Source of the DNA: Streptacidiphilus fuscans
GTDB lineage: Bacteria > Actinomycetota > Actinomycetes > Streptomycetales > Streptomycetaceae
Assembly (NCBI RefSeq): GCF_015690355.1
Contig: NZ_JADPRT010000029.1
Coordinates: 1 to 33,635 of the forward strand
Length of the DNA stretch: 33,635 bases
Direction of reading: 5' to 3'
Of the stretch, positions 32,994 through 33,635 are shown one piece after another. A program made the position numbers and the translations under genes. The notes under the pieces were generated by a model, which saw only the letters and a list, made by a program, of their open reading frames with translations, was not told where the DNA came from and searched no databases. Every line of letters starts with the position of its first letter. The stretch's first letter is position 1.

Positions 32994-33474
32994 CTACGTA
33001 GGTGCCGGGCCGACAGCAGCAGCGTCATGAACCTCGGGCGGCTCGTCCACATCGACACCGAGCTTCGTCAGTCGAGAACGGATGCCGCCCGTTTGACGGC
33101 CCAGGGCAGTAGCGAGCTCCTCGAGGCTTTGACCGTCATCGTGCAAGTCCAGCAGCAGCTGGTCATCCTCCTCTGTCCAGCGCTGGTAGGCCTTGTGATG
33201 GTGCTTCCGGATCTCCTCGACAGAGTAGGCCGGCTTCGGGGGAGAAGGCACAGGCGCAGCAGGTTGACCGCGCGTCAGCTCAACAGCCGCCAAGAGCTCG
33301 AGGGGATGCTGATACACCGCCACCCCATCGATCGAGCCACAACACGATCTCCCCGTCCTCAACGGTCAGGACATCTGCCACCACTGTCACAGCCCGGCGC
33401 ATGACGTCTGGGTCATCCGGATCGGTGACGAAATCTTTGAAGCGGAGCCTGACTTGAGGCTGAGTATCAGACAT
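32994..33474 (-). pseudogene. SANT/Myb-like DNA-binding protein gene broken by a 4-bp duplication
   Basis: From ATG 33474 one frame reads MSDTQPQVRLRFKDFVTDPD and EDGEIVLWLDRW. After about 33330 the next frame continues DGVAVYQHPLELLAAVELTR, then AYQRWTEEDDQLLLDLHDDG and RQTGGIRSRLTKLG, to the stop at 32994. The latter part is a SANT/Myb-like helix-turn-helix. At the junction (33327-33336) the tetranucleotide CGAT occurs twice in tandem; removing one copy gives a continuous LWLDGVAVYQHP reading frame, which looks like the ancestral sequence. The gene would make a ~160-aa protein. It is convergent with the helicase and closest to the palindrome array. Inactivation is likely unless the shift is a sequencing error. 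Confidence 0.65.
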
Positions 33475-33509
33475 GAGACAGAGAGTAACGCCCCTCTCCC
33501 AGGTGCGAT

Positions 33510-33635
33510 CGGATGGAGCGAAGCGAAGTCCGGTCTAGCGGGGCAACGCCCCGCTGGGGATCCGCAACGCGGATCACCTCGGCCCGCAACGCGGGCCGTA
33601 TCTCTTTAAGGGGAGTGAAGCGAAGCGGAGCTCCC
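33510..33635. repeat. Five consecutive palindromes, telomere-like array
   Basis: The palindromes are: (1) CGGA...TCCG, 33510-33532, around TGGAGCGAAGCGAAG; (2) AGCGGGGC-AAC-GCCCCGCT, 33537-33555; (3) GATCCGC-AAC-GCGGATC, 33559-33575; (4) CGGCCCGC-AAC-GCGGGCCG, 33580-33598; (5) GGGAG...CTCCC, 33611-33635, around TGAAGCGAAGCGGAG. Stems 2-4 are perfect, differ in sequence, and share the same GC-AAC-GC apex, so the fold is conserved rather than the sequence. The outer two carry GCGAAGC, known as an exceptionally stable DNA mini-hairpin. Such densely packed short-loop palindromes are the hallmark of Streptomyces linear-replicon ends, where the 3' strand folds and binds terminal protein machinery. 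It does not match the archetypal Streptomyces telomere I remember. The window ends on the last stem. Confidence 0.65.

Overview
The window is high-GC actinobacterial DNA, most likely from Streptomyces or a close relative. Evidence: G/C-biased third codon positions, GTG and TTG starts, Ala/Arg/Pro-rich proteins, Streptomyces-style secreted RHS and DNRLRE proteins, and IS110/IS5-type elements. It looks like an accessory, probably subtelomeric, region: housekeeping genes are nearly absent, while insertion sequences, broken genes and conflict (toxin/immunity and defence) genes are dense.

Left part (1-4000). This is a graveyard of mobile elements. It holds the tail of an IS110-like transposase, a SUKH (SMI1/KNR4) immunity-like gene with a small partner, a 3' relic of a cold-shock gene with its terminator, a tiny membrane-peptide gene, and an IS5-family element whose transposase needs a -1 frameshift. 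These are followed by an uncharacterised gene, an IS5 end relic, and a 5'-truncated, frameshifted SF1 (RecD-like) helicase fragment.

Centre (4200-18950). This is a secreted-protein locus. Three leftward genes encode a lytic transglycosylase with a Pro/Thr-rich tail, an Ig-like repeat secreted protein, and a 1293-aa DNRLRE protein with C-terminal GVYRPS/GDW repeats. Strong stem-loops separate them. Divergent from them is a 2241-aa secreted RHS polymorphic toxin. Its last ~190 residues, of unrecognised type and less G/C-biased codon use, are followed by a two-TM 84-aa protein, the obvious immunity candidate.

Right part (19100-33635). An IS5-type (DDE_Tnp_4) element and several small or broken genes lead into a rightward block. 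The block contains a 1399-aa NACHT-type NTPase with a C-terminal PD-(D/E)XK nuclease, sbcD and sbcC (overlapping by 1 nt), and a DEAD/DEAH helicase with helicase-associated (HA) domains. A convergent SANT/Myb-like gene broken by a 4-bp duplication follows.

The last ~125 bases are non-coding and consist of five consecutive palindromes. Three are perfect stems with an identical GC-AAC-GC apex, and the two outer ones carry GCGAAGC mini-hairpin motifs. This resembles the folded ends of linear Streptomyces replicons. Subtelomeric helicases (TtrA type) also lie close to such ends, so I infer that the window may end at or next to a telomere. The most interesting systems are this telomere-like array, the NACHT-nuclease + SbcCD + helicase block, and the RHS tip/immunity pair.
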